64,000 nucleotides of DNA from Phycisphaerales bacterium UBA5793 (GCA_002418285.1 DIDT01000072.1:62001-126000), one strand, 5' to 3'; numbered from the stretch's first letter, positions 43,606 to 54,500 are shown. The notes: a model not told the origin generated them from the sequence alone. Numbers and translations are program-made.

Positions 43606-45051
43606 CTACACACTTTCCAAGCAGATCGTCAGCACGTGATCCGCGCCCGGCTGCGGGTAGGACAGGTCGACGCGCCCGTTGAGTTCGCTCGACACGAGTC
43701 CTGTCAGCAGACTCGTCCCGCCGCCGAGTCGCGGTGGCTGTGCCGGGGGTGGGCCGCCCTGCTCGCGCCATCGCATTTCGACGGCGACTGTGCCGGAAAG
43801 TGAATCCTCTTCCCGCATTTGCCAGAGCAGGCTGACTTGACCTTGGGTGGAACCGAGCGCGCCGTATTTGATGCTGTTGAATACGAGTTCCTGGATGACC
43901 ATGGCCAGCGGAATCGCCTGGCGCGCGACAACGCGCAGATCGGTCCCGCCGAACATCATCCGAGGCGTCAGATCGGGAGGGATGGTTGAACGTATGAGAT
44001 CCGAGAGCCGAACCGGGCTCCAATGCACCCGGGAGAGCAAGGAATGCACGGCGCCCATGGCGGCCACGCGTGACCGCAGCGTCTCAGCAAACGACGACAC
44101 CGATTGCCCGTCGTCCTGAGCCGTCAGATCGATGAGTGAAATCAGCGCGGCGAGATTGTTGCGGATGCGGTGATCGAGTTCGTTGAGCATCAGGCGCTGA
44201 CGCTCGACGCTGTGCCGATGCGCCTGCTCTGCACGTTTGCGGTTGGAAACGTCGCGAACGATGGAAAGCACTCGATCGCGCCCGCAGGGCACCATGCGCA
44301 CTTCGTAGTGGCGCTTGTCATCAGACTGACCCATCTCGTACTCGTAGATGTGCATCGCCCGTTCATCGAGGGTCCGTTGGATGAGTCGCTGGTGGTTGGC
44401 GGCATCGGTGTGACGCATTACTTCGCCCATCTGCCGACCGAGAAACTCCTCCGGCGGGGCCGCCAATCTGGCGCCTGGAGGTGCATGGTAGTCGAGATAC
44501 GTCCCCTGCCGATCCATGAGAAAGATACAGTCGGGCAGCGCGGCCAGAAGCGCTTTGCTGCGCTCTTCACTGGCGAGAATCTGCTCTTCAGTCTCGCGTT
44601 GCTGCGTCACATCCATCAGTACACCGCTCATGAACGGTCGTCCCTTTTCGGGCGTGATCCGAACCATGCGGTCCTCGACCCAGATCCACTCTTTGTCTTT
44701 GCGTTGTACGCGGAATCGCGACATCAGCACGCCGACCGACCCCTGCGCATGCCATCGCTTCACTCTCGCCTGCTCGGCCGCCGCGTCGTCCGGATGGATG
44801 AGCGATGGAAAGACCGTGCGATCTGCGGTCAGTTCTTCGGCGGAGAAGCCCAACAGGTGCACGACATTGTGAGAGATGAACTCGCGGCCGCCTCCCGTTT
44901 CGTACAGCACAAGATCGTGCAGTCGCTCCAGCACAACTGCGAGCCGTCCCTCAGAGTCTCGCAGTGCATCGAGGATTGTGGCAGATTCATCATGCAAACC
45001 TGCGGCTCCTTTCCCATCAACCGCGCCTGACGAGCATCTGGACATGAACAA
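43606..45051 (-). CDS. PAS-domain histidine kinase (HisKA_2/HWE type)
   Basis: 481 aa, no membrane segment. Two PAS domains (about 35-150 and 165-275), the first followed by a PAC-like WVEDRMVRITPEKGRPF. The H-box LMLNELDHRIRNNLAAL (His294) is of the HisKA_2/HWE type, with an HATPase part in which the N-box is ELVFNSIKYGAL and the GLG motif region is degenerate (GGGTSLLTGLV). Such kinases often signal light, oxygen or stress. The partner regulator is not nearby. Divergent from mgtE. Confidence 0.88.
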   Translation of the reverse strand: MFMSRCSSGAVDGKGAAGLHDESATILDALRDSEGRLAVVLERLHDLVLYETGGGREFISHNVVHLLGFSAEELTADRTVFPSLIHPDDAAAEQARVKRWHAQGSVGVLMSRFRVQRKDKEWIWVEDRMVRITPEKGRPFMSGVLMDVTQQRETEEQILASEERSKALLAALPDCIFLMDRQGTYLDYHAPPGARLAAPPEEFLGRQMGEVMRHTDAANHQRLIQRTLDERAMHIYEYEMGQSDDKRHYEVRMVPCGRDRVLSIVRDVSNRKRAEQAHRHSVERQRLMLNELDHRIRNNLAALISLIDLTAQDDGQSVSSFAETLRSRVAAMGAVHSLLSRVHWSPVRLSDLIRSTIPPDLTPRMMFGGTDLRVVARQAIPLAMVIQELVFNSIKYGALGSTQGQVSLLWQMREEDSLSGTVAVEMRWREQGGPPPAQPPRLGGGTSLLTGLVSSELNGRVDLSYPQPGADHVLTICLESV

Positions 45052-45206
45052 ATCTTACACAAGCCCAAGCCGGCCATTCCATGCCGAGAACTTCAACGGT
45101 GCCGCGGCAAGCTCCAGATGACAACGATCGGCGTATCCGACCGTACCACCCGGCCACTACGCCGCCGTCCTGTAGCCTCCTTCTAATTCCCCGCTAGCGT
45201 CATCGC

Positions 45207-46574
45207 ATGGAACAGACGCCACCAGTAGAGATCAACCCTGCCGACCTCCTCGTCCTCATTGAACGCGGTGATGCGCGGGCGTGTGCGGCTTATCTCGATG
45301 CGCTCGATCCGTCTGAGATCGTCTTCGCCGTCTCGCGTCTCGAAGAAGAGGATCGCCAACGACTGCTGGGGATGCTCGACCCGGACGATGCCGCCGATCT
45401 CATCGGACTGCTGCCCCAGGCCCAGGCCGTGGATGCCATCGAAGACATGCACCCGACGGCGGCGGCCAAGATCATCGAGGAGATGCCCAGCGACGAGCGG
45501 GCCGACCTTGTTGGGCTGCTCGATCGTGAGGATGCGCTGGCGATTCTCGAACATCTGGCCGAGTCAGACGCCAGCGACCTGCGCCGTCTTGCCGCGTATC
45601 CGCGCAACAGCGCCGGCGGCTTGATGATTACTGAGTTTGTGCAGTATCCGGCGACCTTCACCGTCGCCCAGGTGATAGACGATCTCGGTCGAAATGCTGA
45701 GAAGTACTCGCACTACAACATCCAGTACGCCTACGTCATCGACGACGAAGGGCGACTCGTCGGCGTGCTGCGCATGCGAAATCTGTTGCTCACGCGACGC
45801 CAGCAACAACTCGGCGATGTCATGTTTCGCGAACCAGCCTCGGTGCGGGATACCGACGCACTGGATGATCTCGTCGAGTTTTTTGATGAGCATCGCTACT
45901 TCGGCGCACCGGTTCTCGACGCGGACGGCCGACTTTGCGGCGTGCTGCAGCGCGCGGCGGTCGAGGCTGCCGTGGCATCCAGCCGCGAAAGCGATTACCT
46001 CCGGTCGCAGGGTATCGTCGGCGGCGATGAGTTGCGCTCGATGCCCCTGCTGCTTCGATCGCGCCGTCGCCTCTCCTGGCTGAGCGTCAACATTCTGCTC
46101 AACGTCCTCTCCGCCAGCGTCATTGCGTGGCACCAGCAGACGCTCGAAGCCGTCATCGCCCTGGCGTTCTTTTTGCCGATCATCTCCGACATGAGTGGGT
46201 GCAGCGGCAACCAGGCTGTGGCGGTGAGCATTCGTGAACTCATCCTCGGCGTACTGCGACCGCAGGAGATCTGGCGCGCCATCTTCGGCGAGATCTTGCT
46301 GGGCACGATCAACGGACTGGTGCTCGGCCTGCTCATCGGCGGCGTCGCTTTTGTCTGGAAAGGCAACGGCTACCTCGGCCTGGTCGTCGGCTCAGCGCTC
46401 ATGCTCAATACCATCGTCGCCGTGGTCATCGGCGGCGCCATCCCGCTTGTGCTCAAGAGATTGAACTTCGATCCGGCGCTCGCCGCAAGCCCTATCCTGA
46501 CCACCGTGACCGACATGTGCGGCTTCTTCTTTGTCCTCTCATTCGCCGGCATGATGCTCACGCACCTCACATGA
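45207..46574 (+). CDS. mgtE: Magnesium transporter MgtE
   Basis: 455 aa. Cytoplasmic N-domain (about 15-130: DPDDAADLIGLLP, MPSDERADLVGLL), two CBS domains (about 135-255) that sense Mg2+, and a C-terminal membrane domain with five helices (about 280-455). The channel-lining signature is SDMSGCSGNQAVAVSIREL; the usual MSGNAGTQ is changed to MSGCSGNQ. No M-box riboswitch is visible in the 155-bp divergent gap. The redoxin gene follows 101 bp downstream on the same strand. Confidence 0.93.
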   Translation: MEQTPPVEINPADLLVLIERGDARACAAYLDALDPSEIVFAVSRLEEEDRQRLLGMLDPDDAADLIGLLPQAQAVDAIEDMHPTAAAKIIEEMPSDERADLVGLLDREDALAILEHLAESDASDLRRLAAYPRNSAGGLMITEFVQYPATFTVAQVIDDLGRNAEKYSHYNIQYAYVIDDEGRLVGVLRMRNLLLTRRQQQLGDVMFREPASVRDTDALDDLVEFFDEHRYFGAPVLDADGRLCGVLQRAAVEAAVASSRESDYLRSQGIVGGDELRSMPLLLRSRRRLSWLSVNILLNVLSASVIAWHQQTLEAVIALAFFLPIISDMSGCSGNQAVAVSIRELILGVLRPQEIWRAIFGEILLGTINGLVLGLLIGGVAFVWKGNGYLGLVVGSALMLNTIVAVVIGGAIPLVLKRLNFDPALAASPILTTVTDMCGFFFVLSFAGMMLTHLT

Positions 46575-46675
46575 TGCCGTATTTTCTTGCGTTTTTTGCG
46601 GATAGGCGCCATCAAGGAGCTGTGGTCCTGCCCGCAGCATCTTCGTACCATGAAGTCAGCAAAGGAGTTGTCGCC

Positions 46676-47719
46676 ATGCGCCTACCAACCCTTCTAGCTG
46701 CGGTGCTGGTGCTGCTTGTCAGCGCCGCGGTACTGGCTCAAGACACGCCGGCCGATCCGGTTCAGGAAGAACTCGAAGCGCTCCTCGCCGAACACGAACA
46801 CTCAGAGCTGGGCTATCCCGAGGCGTATCGCGCTTTCCTGCCCCGCTTCGAGAAGTTCGCCAAAGACCATCGCGGCACCGAGCCTGAGGTTCGCGCCACA
46901 CTCTGGTTGATCCAGCAGGCATGGTGGCTGCGCGAGGGCAACAGCATGGACAAGGTCAACGAGGCTGCCATGCCTTTGGCCGAAGACCTCCTCAAGCGCC
47001 ACCCCAATTCGCCGCAACTCGACCTGCTCGTGGAGTACAAGTACAACTTCAGCAAGGAACAGCGCGATCTGCTTTTCAACCGGCTGCTCGAGATCTCGCA
47101 CGAACCGCGCGTGAAGGCTGCAGCCCACTTCGGCCTGGCGCAGGCGTCGCCGGCGCGCGATGCGGATGGGGCGCCCAACCCGCACTTCGCTGCCCTCACC
47201 ACCGAGTTTGCGAACGTGAAGTGGCGCGAGACGACCTACGGGGCAATTGCCAGCGCCTATCTCAACCCGCTTTCTCCCGCGGACCTCGCGCAAGGAAAAC
47301 CCGCGCCGGAGATCGAGGGTATCGACCACAACGGCAAGCCGATGAAACTTTCCGACTATCGCGGCAAGGTGGTGCTGCTCGACTTCTGGGGGGACTGGTG
47401 AGGCCCTTGTCGGGCCATGTACCCACACGAGCGGTCGCTCGTGCAAAAGTATCAGGACAAGCCTTTCGCGATCGTCGGCGTCAACAGCGATCCGACACTC
47501 GAGTTTCTGCGCGGCGTGATGAAGGAGAAAGAACTCACCTGGCCGTCGTTCTTTGATGGCGGCGGAACCGGCGGACCCATCGCCACACGCTGGGGTGTGC
47601 GCGGCTGGCCGACCGTCTACGTCATCGATCACAACGGGATCATCACTGAGGGCAATCGCGGTAACCTCGACGAAGTCATCGAGCGACTCGTCAACGAAGT
47701 TCCGCCGGCCAGAAACTGA
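46676..47719 (+). CDS. TlpA-type thiol-disulfide redoxin, probable selenoprotein (UGA = Sec242)
   Basis: 347 aa if UGA at 47399-47401 is read as selenocysteine. AAAGGAG lies 8 nt before ATG 46676; signal peptide ends VLAQ (about 23). Residues ~25-205 are helical and unassigned. The TlpA/thioredoxin domain starts near 208 (GKPAPEIEGIDHNGKPM) and its active site is DFWGDW-UGA-GPCR, where the family has WCGPC. The frame runs on without a gap for 318 bases, giving intact thioredoxin-fold motifs (FAIVGVNSD, GVRGWPTVYVID with the cis-Pro). So UGA exactly replaces the nucleophilic cysteine; Cys245 remains. A hairpin that could act as SECIS lies at 47426-47443. A TGC-to-TGA error or a pseudogene is the alternative. 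Likely acts in the envelope on disulfides. Confidence 0.75.
47426..47443 (+). promoter_or_regulatory. Candidate bacterial SECIS hairpin
   Basis: CACGAGC-GGTC-GCTCGTG: 7-bp perfect stem, 4-nt loop beginning GG. The loop starts 31 nt after the UGA, within the 16-37 nt spacing usual for bacterial SECIS elements, and G at the loop start is a known preference. A second small hairpin (GGCCC-TTGTC-GGGCC) sits directly after the UGA at 47402-47416. Confidence 0.5.
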
Positions 47720-47731
47720 CGCACCGGCCCA

Positions 47732-49957
47732 TCACCGGCGACTGATCATGACGAGACCGCACGATGTTTCGCGCGCCAGGCGCAGCACGACTTCGCCGAA
47801 CAGCTTGCGCCGTCGGCCGAGCCGCTGCAAGCCGAGTATGACCAGATCGCACTCGCTCGCTCGCCGTGTCAGTTCTCCAACGACATCATCTGTGCACGCC
47901 ACGACCAGTTGTGCGTCTCCGGCCACTTCATCCTGGGCCAGGATCTTCAACTCGCGCTTCGCGGCCGCCTGCTCGCGCGCAGTCGCCCCGGCCGGCAGAA
48001 TGCGCAGCAGCGTGATCTCGCGCGCGCCGAGACGGTGAATGCTTGCCAGCAACCGCGCTCGCAGCACTTCGTGTCCGCCGCGACCGCCGATGGGCACCAG
48101 CACGCGCTTCACGTCGTCGAGCACCCATCCCGTCGGAGCCCGAAGCACAACCACGTCGCAGGCAACCGAGGCCATGAGTTGCTCAACGTGCGCTTCGATG
48201 GCGTGGCCGGTGAGATTGCTCAGCCCGATCAACAGGCTCTCGCAATCGTGTACGCCCGCCACTCGGGCGATCTCGCTCCACGGATCGCCACTTACGGTCG
48301 TCAACGCGCCCGGCTCCAGTCCGGTCGCAAAGGACGTCGTCATCGCTTCACGCACTACCGCAAGCGAATCTGCCAGCGAGCGCGGTGTCTCGCCCGGCTC
48401 CCACTGCTCCGGCGCTGCGACCACCGACAGCAGCAGCACGCGCCCGACTTTGGGCGGCGCCAGCGCCGTGGCCATCCCCACCATGGCTGTTGCATTCTGT
48501 GGATTGGCAATCGGCACAAGCACCAGCGGGCTGCGGCCGCGCAGTCGCACAAGTTCGGCATCGAGTCCTTGTGAGTGCGCATCGACCGTTCGCGCCCGCC
48601 GCGCAAACACAGAGGAGTAAAGCAGGCCGCCCAGCGCCAGCCAGACAGACACGATGATGCCCGCGCTGGGCACACTCACGCCCTGGAACACCGCCAGCGC
48701 CAGGCACGAGAGCGCGCCTGTCACGGGGATGAGCGGGAACAGGGCGGTGCGAAAGTAGGAATGTGATACACCGCCCCGCTGCCGCGCCATGATGGCAATG
48801 CGATGCGCCAGTGCGAAGGTGATGAGGAATACCAGGCTTGACGCCGCGCCGATCGCAGCCACATCGGGCGTAAAGACGAGCACCACGACGACGATCAGCG
48901 CCGTCGCCAGCACCGCGGAGGTCGGCGTGCCACGCTTGGGATGAAGCGTCTCGAGCCAATGCGGCAACGTGCGGTCGCGCGCCATCGCCCGAGCGATGCG
49001 CGATGCCGCGAGCAGATTCGCCTGCAGCGCCGACAGCATTGAGAGAATCGCCGCCGCGACGACCAGCCAGTAGCCGATTGCGCCAAGGTAGCGCCGCGCG
49101 GCAATCGCCACGATCGCCTCGGGCTGCTCAACACTGCGTTGCGTGATCGACTCGCCCGACCCCATGCCGACCGTCGCCACCACGAAGAGAAGCGGCAGAT
49201 AAATCGCAAGCGCCAGACCCAGGGAGGCAAACATGGCGCGGGGAATGTTCCGTCGCGGGTCTTTGATTTCTCCGGATACCGCCGCGATGAGATCGAATCC
49301 CTGCAACGCGATAAACGTATATCCCATCGCTTGTATGAGACCCAAGGCGCCTCCCGAGAAAAACGGCGTGAGATGCTCCTTGATCGACCCCTGAGGCGAA
49401 CCGACCAACCCCCACAACCCCGCGGCGATCAGAACGGTGAATACGAACACCTTGCCGACATTGAGCCACGGCCCCCCACCGCCTGCGCGCAGCGTCAGGC
49501 TCAGTGAGTACAGAAGCGTCGCAGCGACCGAAAGCGCGATGACCGCCCCGTGTCCGACAAGCCACGCAGGCGGCTGCCCGCTGGTCGCGCGATACACTTC
49601 TTCGATCGCGATGACGGCAAACGCGCCGAAGCCATAGCCATACAGCACTGCCGCCACGATCGACGCGAACCACACCACCCACCCGACGCTGAAGGCGGCC
49701 TCGACGGTCAGCACCTTCTTGGCGAAGGCATAGGTCCCGCCCGACTCCGGGAATTGCGTGGCGAGTTCGGCAAAGCTCATCGCGGTCAGAAACGCGATGA
49801 CTCCATTGAGTGCAAATGCGATGATCGCGCTGGGCCCAGTCGTGGCAAATGCAACGCCGGTCAGCGCGAGGATGCCACCGCCGACGATGGCGCCAACACC
49901 GATCCCCGTTGCGCCAAGCAGGCCTGTTGTCCGGTGCATCTCCGCTTGCTGTGCCAT
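47732..49957 (-). CDS. APC-family permease with two universal stress protein domains
   Basis: 741 aa. Residues ~1-465 are an amino acid-polyamine-organocation permease with about 12 membrane segments: GIGVGAIVGGGILALTGVAF (TM1), AELATQFPESGGTYAFAKK and GFDLIAAVSGEIKDPRRNIPRA. The C-terminal ~265 residues hold two USP-like domains (about 480-605 and 610-741), with VLVPIAN/VLVPIGG starts and the LVILGLQRLGRRRKLFGEV tail. USP domains probably regulate transport by nucleotide binding. Its stop codon faces the redoxin gene (convergent, 12 bp apart). Substrate unknown. Confidence 0.9.
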   Translation of the reverse strand: MAQQAEMHRTTGLLGATGIGVGAIVGGGILALTGVAFATTGPSAIIAFALNGVIAFLTAMSFAELATQFPESGGTYAFAKKVLTVEAAFSVGWVVWFASIVAAVLYGYGFGAFAVIAIEEVYRATSGQPPAWLVGHGAVIALSVAATLLYSLSLTLRAGGGGPWLNVGKVFVFTVLIAAGLWGLVGSPQGSIKEHLTPFFSGGALGLIQAMGYTFIALQGFDLIAAVSGEIKDPRRNIPRAMFASLGLALAIYLPLLFVVATVGMGSGESITQRSVEQPEAIVAIAARRYLGAIGYWLVVAAAILSMLSALQANLLAASRIARAMARDRTLPHWLETLHPKRGTPTSAVLATALIVVVVLVFTPDVAAIGAASSLVFLITFALAHRIAIMARQRGGVSHSYFRTALFPLIPVTGALSCLALAVFQGVSVPSAGIIVSVWLALGGLLYSSVFARRARTVDAHSQGLDAELVRLRGRSPLVLVPIANPQNATAMVGMATALAPPKVGRVLLLSVVAAPEQWEPGETPRSLADSLAVVREAMTTSFATGLEPGALTTVSGDPWSEIARVAGVHDCESLLIGLSNLTGHAIEAHVEQLMASVACDVVVLRAPTGWVLDDVKRVLVPIGGRGGHEVLRARLLASIHRLGAREITLLRILPAGATAREQAAAKRELKILAQDEVAGDAQLVVACTDDVVGELTRRASECDLVILGLQRLGRRRKLFGEVVLRLARETSCGLVMISRR

Positions 49958-50119
49958 GTCTCCACAATCTCATCGCACTGAGAATGAGGCACTCTAGTGC
50001 ATCCTCATCCCCCTGTTGAGGTCTGGGGGACAGGAATCGATGCAAGCAGCTGCTCCCTCCACGATTCGTGGCTCGGACCGGAATCTGAACTTCCAGCCAC
50101 TTGTCGCTCTCTCGCGCCT

Positions 50120-50455
50120 CGGACCCGTTGGAAAACAGGGCTCGTGGCTCGCCGGATTCGCTGGGCTGGCGATGTTTCTTGGCGCAACGCCAGTACAACC
50201 GGACCGCTTCGCGCACCGTCAGCCCCTTGCCTCCATCGCTTTCGTGCACCTCTGCGAAGCTCGCGGCGGGGTCTCGGGCAGGCGCCGATCATTGCTCTCC
50301 TATTCGGCGATGAGCCGGTGGTAGAGCTTGCGGCTCTGTGGCGAGCCGTACTCGCCCAACCAATAGTCACGTCAGCGCTTGGTGCGGGCGTCGAGGAGGG
50401 TGACGAGCGCCTGGCTATGGCCGGCGCGCTGTCAATAGGATGGCGTTTTGGGCAC
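50120..50455 (-). pseudogene. Decayed planctomycete-type integrase, N-terminal fragment
   Basis: From GTG 50455 the minus strand reads PKTPSY, stop, then SQALVTLLDARTKR, stop, RDYWLGEYGSPQSRKLYHRLIAE, stop (UGA at 50432-50434 and 50372-50374, UAG at 50300-50302, all in one frame). After a frameshift, GLTVREAVRLYWRCAKKHRQPS follows. This is the N-terminus of the 'MPKTPSYRxH...YLGxYGSxESRxxYxRLIAEW...LTVxExxxxYWRxA' integrase (tyrosine recombinase) group common in planctomycetes. The catalytic part is missing. It lies 121 bp past the 3' end of tRNA-Gly, a typical place for integrated elements. End coordinate approximate. Confidence 0.75.
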
Positions 50456-50575
50456 TGGCGGTGCTCCTTTCTTCGCTGAGCGCGGTAGTTAACCGCGCAA
50501 TTTTGCGAGTCGGGCTGCACCGCCGTTCGTGAGCGGGTGTTCGCAACTGGCGAACTCAGTAGGACTTGCATCCAA

Positions 50576-50648
<73 letters not shown>

Positions 50649-50772
50649 GCGCGCAACCGGGTTGTGGTTGCCGGCTCGACCGGTGGGAGTATAGGTAAAT
50701 CCCGCCGCGCAGTCACCGGGGCAATTGGAGCCCCGGCGGCCGCGCAACGGATCGAGTGGCCGACCGAGGGGC

Positions 50773-51498
50773 TCACGGCTTCGGCACGCCGCCTTGCGCC
50801 TTCCACGCTGCATCGAGTGTTGCGAGGAACTTGGCCGGCTCCTTTTCCAGCTTCTTGATGCAGCCCTTGCAGCACAGGCGCACCAGGTGGTTGTTGTAGA
50901 CGAGATCGAGCGGTTCACCCATGCCGCCGAGTTCCTCGTTGGAAACCAGGCAGGCGTTCAATGGGTAGTGCTCCTTCTGTTGCTTGATCACGGCCTCGTC
51001 GAGCTTGGCCAGCGTCGCCTGGGGATCCTTGAGGAACTTGGGCAGGCAACCCTTGCAACAGAACCGCACGAGGCGGTTGTTGTAGACGTAGTCGACCGGA
51101 TCGCCCATTCCGCCAAGCTCCTCACCCGTGATCGGGCACGTCGCCAGCGGGTAGAAGGCCATCTGGGCCTTGACGATCTCGGCGTCGATCTTCTTCCAGT
51201 ATCCCGCCTTGTCGGCCTCGAACTTCTTCACGCAGTTGTTGCAGCAGAAGCGCACCTCGCGGCCGTCGTAGACCTTGATGACGGCATCACCCATGCCGCC
51301 AAGCTTTTCGCCAGAGACCGGGCAGGTCTCGAGCGGATACGGATCAGACTTGATCTTCTTCTCCGGGTCACTTTGACCGTGCGCGGCTGTGGCGGGAGTT
51401 GCATCATGCCCGTCGTGCTGGGCGAGCGCCCCGGTGGTCGACACCACTAGGCAAATACCGCCAATGAAGGCCATGTTCTTTACGGTCTTGCGAATCAT
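50773..51498 (-). CDS. Secreted triple TRASH/YHS-like metal-binding repeat protein
   Basis: 241 aa. The start at 51498 has AAGGAGA upstream (51504-51510). Signal peptide ending TGALAQ, then His-rich HDGHDATP. Three tandem ~58-residue repeats (about 50-105, 108-162, 165-222) each contain YPLxTCPxSGExLGGMG, VY, and a CCxxC motif (FCCNNC, FCCKGC, LCCKGC) with a trailing Lys/Asp helix. In the third, ACLVSNEE keeps the first Cys. The pattern is like TRASH/YHS metal-binding domains. It is the fourth gene of the leftward metal efflux operon, with its start 35 bp after the pump's stop, so a periplasmic metal chaperone or sink is likely (inference). Confidence 0.82.
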   Translation of the reverse strand: MIRKTVKNMAFIGGICLVVSTTGALAQHDGHDATPATAAHGQSDPEKKIKSDPYPLETCPVSGEKLGGMGDAVIKVYDGREVRFCCNNCVKKFEADKAGYWKKIDAEIVKAQMAFYPLATCPITGEELGGMGDPVDYVYNNRLVRFCCKGCLPKFLKDPQATLAKLDEAVIKQQKEHYPLNACLVSNEELGGMGEPLDLVYNNHLVRLCCKGCIKKLEKEPAKFLATLDAAWKAQGGVPKP

Positions 51499-51533
51499 CG
51501 AGAATCTCCTTTGAGGATGGGGTTGAAAACTCA

Positions 51534-54500
51534 TCATGCAGCGTCAACGGGACGCGGATCAGTAGTTGAGTGAAACTGCCGGTGAATTACGACTCGCTTC
51601 ACCAGGTAGAACAGCGGCGGATAGATGAGCAGTTCGAGCAGGAAGCTGGTCGCCAGTCCGCCGATCATCGGGGCCGCGAGACGGCGCATCGTGTCGGCTC
51701 CCGCGCCCGCGGCCCAGAGCAGCGGCACGAGGCCGATGAACGTCGTCATGACCGTCATCGTCTTGGGTCGGATGCGTTGCACGGCTCCGTCGTGAATCGC
51801 CCACCAGAGATCGTCGCGGTTGCGCATGCGACCCTCGCCGGTGAAGCGTTCGAAGCTGTTGTCGAGATAGAGCAGCATGACCAGGCCCGTCTCGGCATCG
51901 AGCCCTGCCAAGGCAATCACGCCAACCCACACTGCCAGCGACAAGTTGTAATCGAGGAAGTAGAGCAACCACACGGCGCCAACCAGGCTGAAGGGCACGG
52001 CCAGCAGTACGATGCCTACGCGCAGCCAACTCGTCGTTGCCAGGTACAGCAGCAGCACGATCAGCACGCCCGCGATTGGTACGACCACCATCAACCGCGC
52101 CCGCGCCGCCTGCATGTACTCATACTGCCCTGACCACACGAGGCTGTAGCCCGCCGGGATGTTGACCTGCTGCGCCACCGCCTGCTGTGCGTTTTTGACG
52201 TACGTGCCAACGTCGATGCCTGCAATGTCCACGAACACCCAACTGGTCAGTCGGGCGTTTTCGCTCTTGATCATCGGCGGCCCTTTGTGAATCACGATGT
52301 CAGCCAGCTGACCAAGAGGAATCTGTGCGCCGCTGGGCGTGGCCACCAGGGTCTGCTTGAGCGAGTCGATGTTGTCGCGCAGCTCGTGCGGGTAGCGGAC
52401 GTTGATCGGGTAGCGCTGCAGACCCTCGACCGTGTTGCCGATGCTCATGCCGCCCAGCGCGGTCATGACGACATCCTGCACCTCGCCGACCAGCAGGCCA
52501 TAGCGTGCGATGGCTTCGCGATTGATCGCGATGTCGAAGTAGTTGCCGCCCACGCTTTTCTCAGGGAATGCGCTGGTCGTGTACTTTCCCGTGCCGTCGG
52601 AAGTTTTGACGGCGGTTGCAATCTGGTCGGCGATGTTCGAGAGCGTCTGCAGATCCGGACCCATGACCTTGATGCCCACCGGCGTCTTAATGCCCGTGGA
52701 CAGCATGTCGATTCGTGTCTTGATGGGCATGGTCCATGAATTGGTCAGCCCCGGAAGTTGTACGATCTCGTTCAGGCCGGGCACATGCGGCCCGCCGGGC
52801 AGTTCGTAGCCGTAAACCAATTCATCAGTCGTGATGGGTCGGGTCTCGCTGAGCAGGCGCCTTGCGAGCCACCGTGTCCCGGTGGGCCAGGAATCAAACG
52901 AGCGCGGCACCTGTCTCCAGAGCGACTTGTCGCGCCGCAACGTGATCGTCGTTTCAAACATGCTCGGCGGCGCGGGGTCGGTGGCGGTGTCGGCGCGGCC
53001 GGCCTTGCCCATCACACTGAGCACTTCGGGCGCCTGCATGATGAGCTTGTCCGTCTGCTGGAGCAGTTCGCGCGCCTTGGTCATGCTAAGGCCGGGATCC
53101 GTCGTAGGCATGTAGAGCAGGTCGCCCTCCTCGAGCGGGGGCATGAATTCGCTGCCAAGCTTGCTCAACGGCCACAGCGAGGCGAAAAGCAGCAACCCCG
53201 CCGCACCGATTGTGATCAGCGGAAAACGCATCACGAGAATGAACAGAGGCTCGTACAGCTTCTGACACAGCACACTGATGGGATTGCGCTCTTCGGACAT
53301 GATGCGCTGAGGAAGGATAATCGTCGCGCTGAGCAGCACCCAACCACCGACCAGCCACCAGCGGTGCGGCTCAAGCGTCGAAAGTGGCGCGAGACTCAAC
53401 GCGACCGCCGGTGCTCCGATGACTCCAGCGTAGGTTGCCAGTCGCATGATGAGCGGCCAGCGCCTTGGCACGATCCGCTCATTGATCAAGTAGATCATCA
53501 TCACGGGGATGATCGTGACCGCCAGCAGCGCTGCTGACGCCATCGCCACGGTCTTGGTAAATGCAAGCGGCTTGAACATGCGCCCCGATTGCTCACCGAG
53601 CACGAAGATGGGCAGGAAACTCACTGTGATGATCAGCAGACTGAAGAACAACGTCGGTCCGACCTCCGAAGCCGCCTCGCGAATGACATCTACGCGCGAT
53701 CGCGGCGTACCGCCGGCGTCGAGCAGGTGCTTCTCCCGTTCGATGTGTTTGTGCGCGTTCTCGACCATGACGATCGAACTGTCCACCATTACGCCGATCG
53801 AGATTGCAATTCCTCCGAGGCTCATGATGTTGGCGTTGATGCCGAGCGTGTACATGATCGACAGCGTGGCCAGCACGCCCAGCGGCAGCACGACCGCCGC
53901 CACGAGAGCGCTGCGCGCGTGCAGGAGGAACAGAACGATTACCAGCGCCACGACGATCACTTCTTCACGGAGTGTGCCCGAGACGGTGTGCACGGCTCGC
54001 TCGATCAGGTCGCTGCGGTCATAGCCCACACGAATCGCCACGCCCGGCGGCAGGCCCTGTTCGAGACTGGCGAGCTTGGCTTTGGTGCGCTCGATGACCT
54101 TCTGCGCATTCTCGCCGAAGCGCATGACGATGATACCACCAACGGCTTCACCCTCGCCATTCCACTCGGCAATCCCGCGTCGAATCTCCGGCCCAAGCCG
54201 CACTTGCGCGACGTCGCGCAGGTACACGGGTTTGCCTAGCATATTGGAGGCCAGCGCGATGCCGCCGAGTTCATCAAGCGTGCGCTGCGTACGCAATTGG
54301 TCAACCGAGCCACCCGACGCACGTACCTTGGCGATTTCTTCCGTCGACAGCGTGCCGAGATACCCCAACCCGCGCACCATGAACTCGGTCTCGCTCATCT
54401 CGATCAGCCGGCCACCCACGTCAATATTGGAGCGCTGCACCGCCATCTTCACGCGCGAGAGCGGGATGTTGTACGCCAGCAGGCGAACGGGATCGACGAC

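Noticed and set aside
45052..45206. M-box (Mg2+) riboswitch before mgtE
   Set aside because: Only 155 bp, shared with a divergent gene, and no recognisable M-box core.
47402..47416. GGCCC-TTGTC-GGGCC hairpin as the SECIS
   Set aside because: The loop is only 5 nt past the UGA, too close for SelB recruitment; the hairpin at 47426-47443 fits better.
49997..50571. Open frames on both strands near tRNA-Gly as new genes
   Set aside because: The minus strand shows a decayed integrase across several frames, which explains the sequence better.
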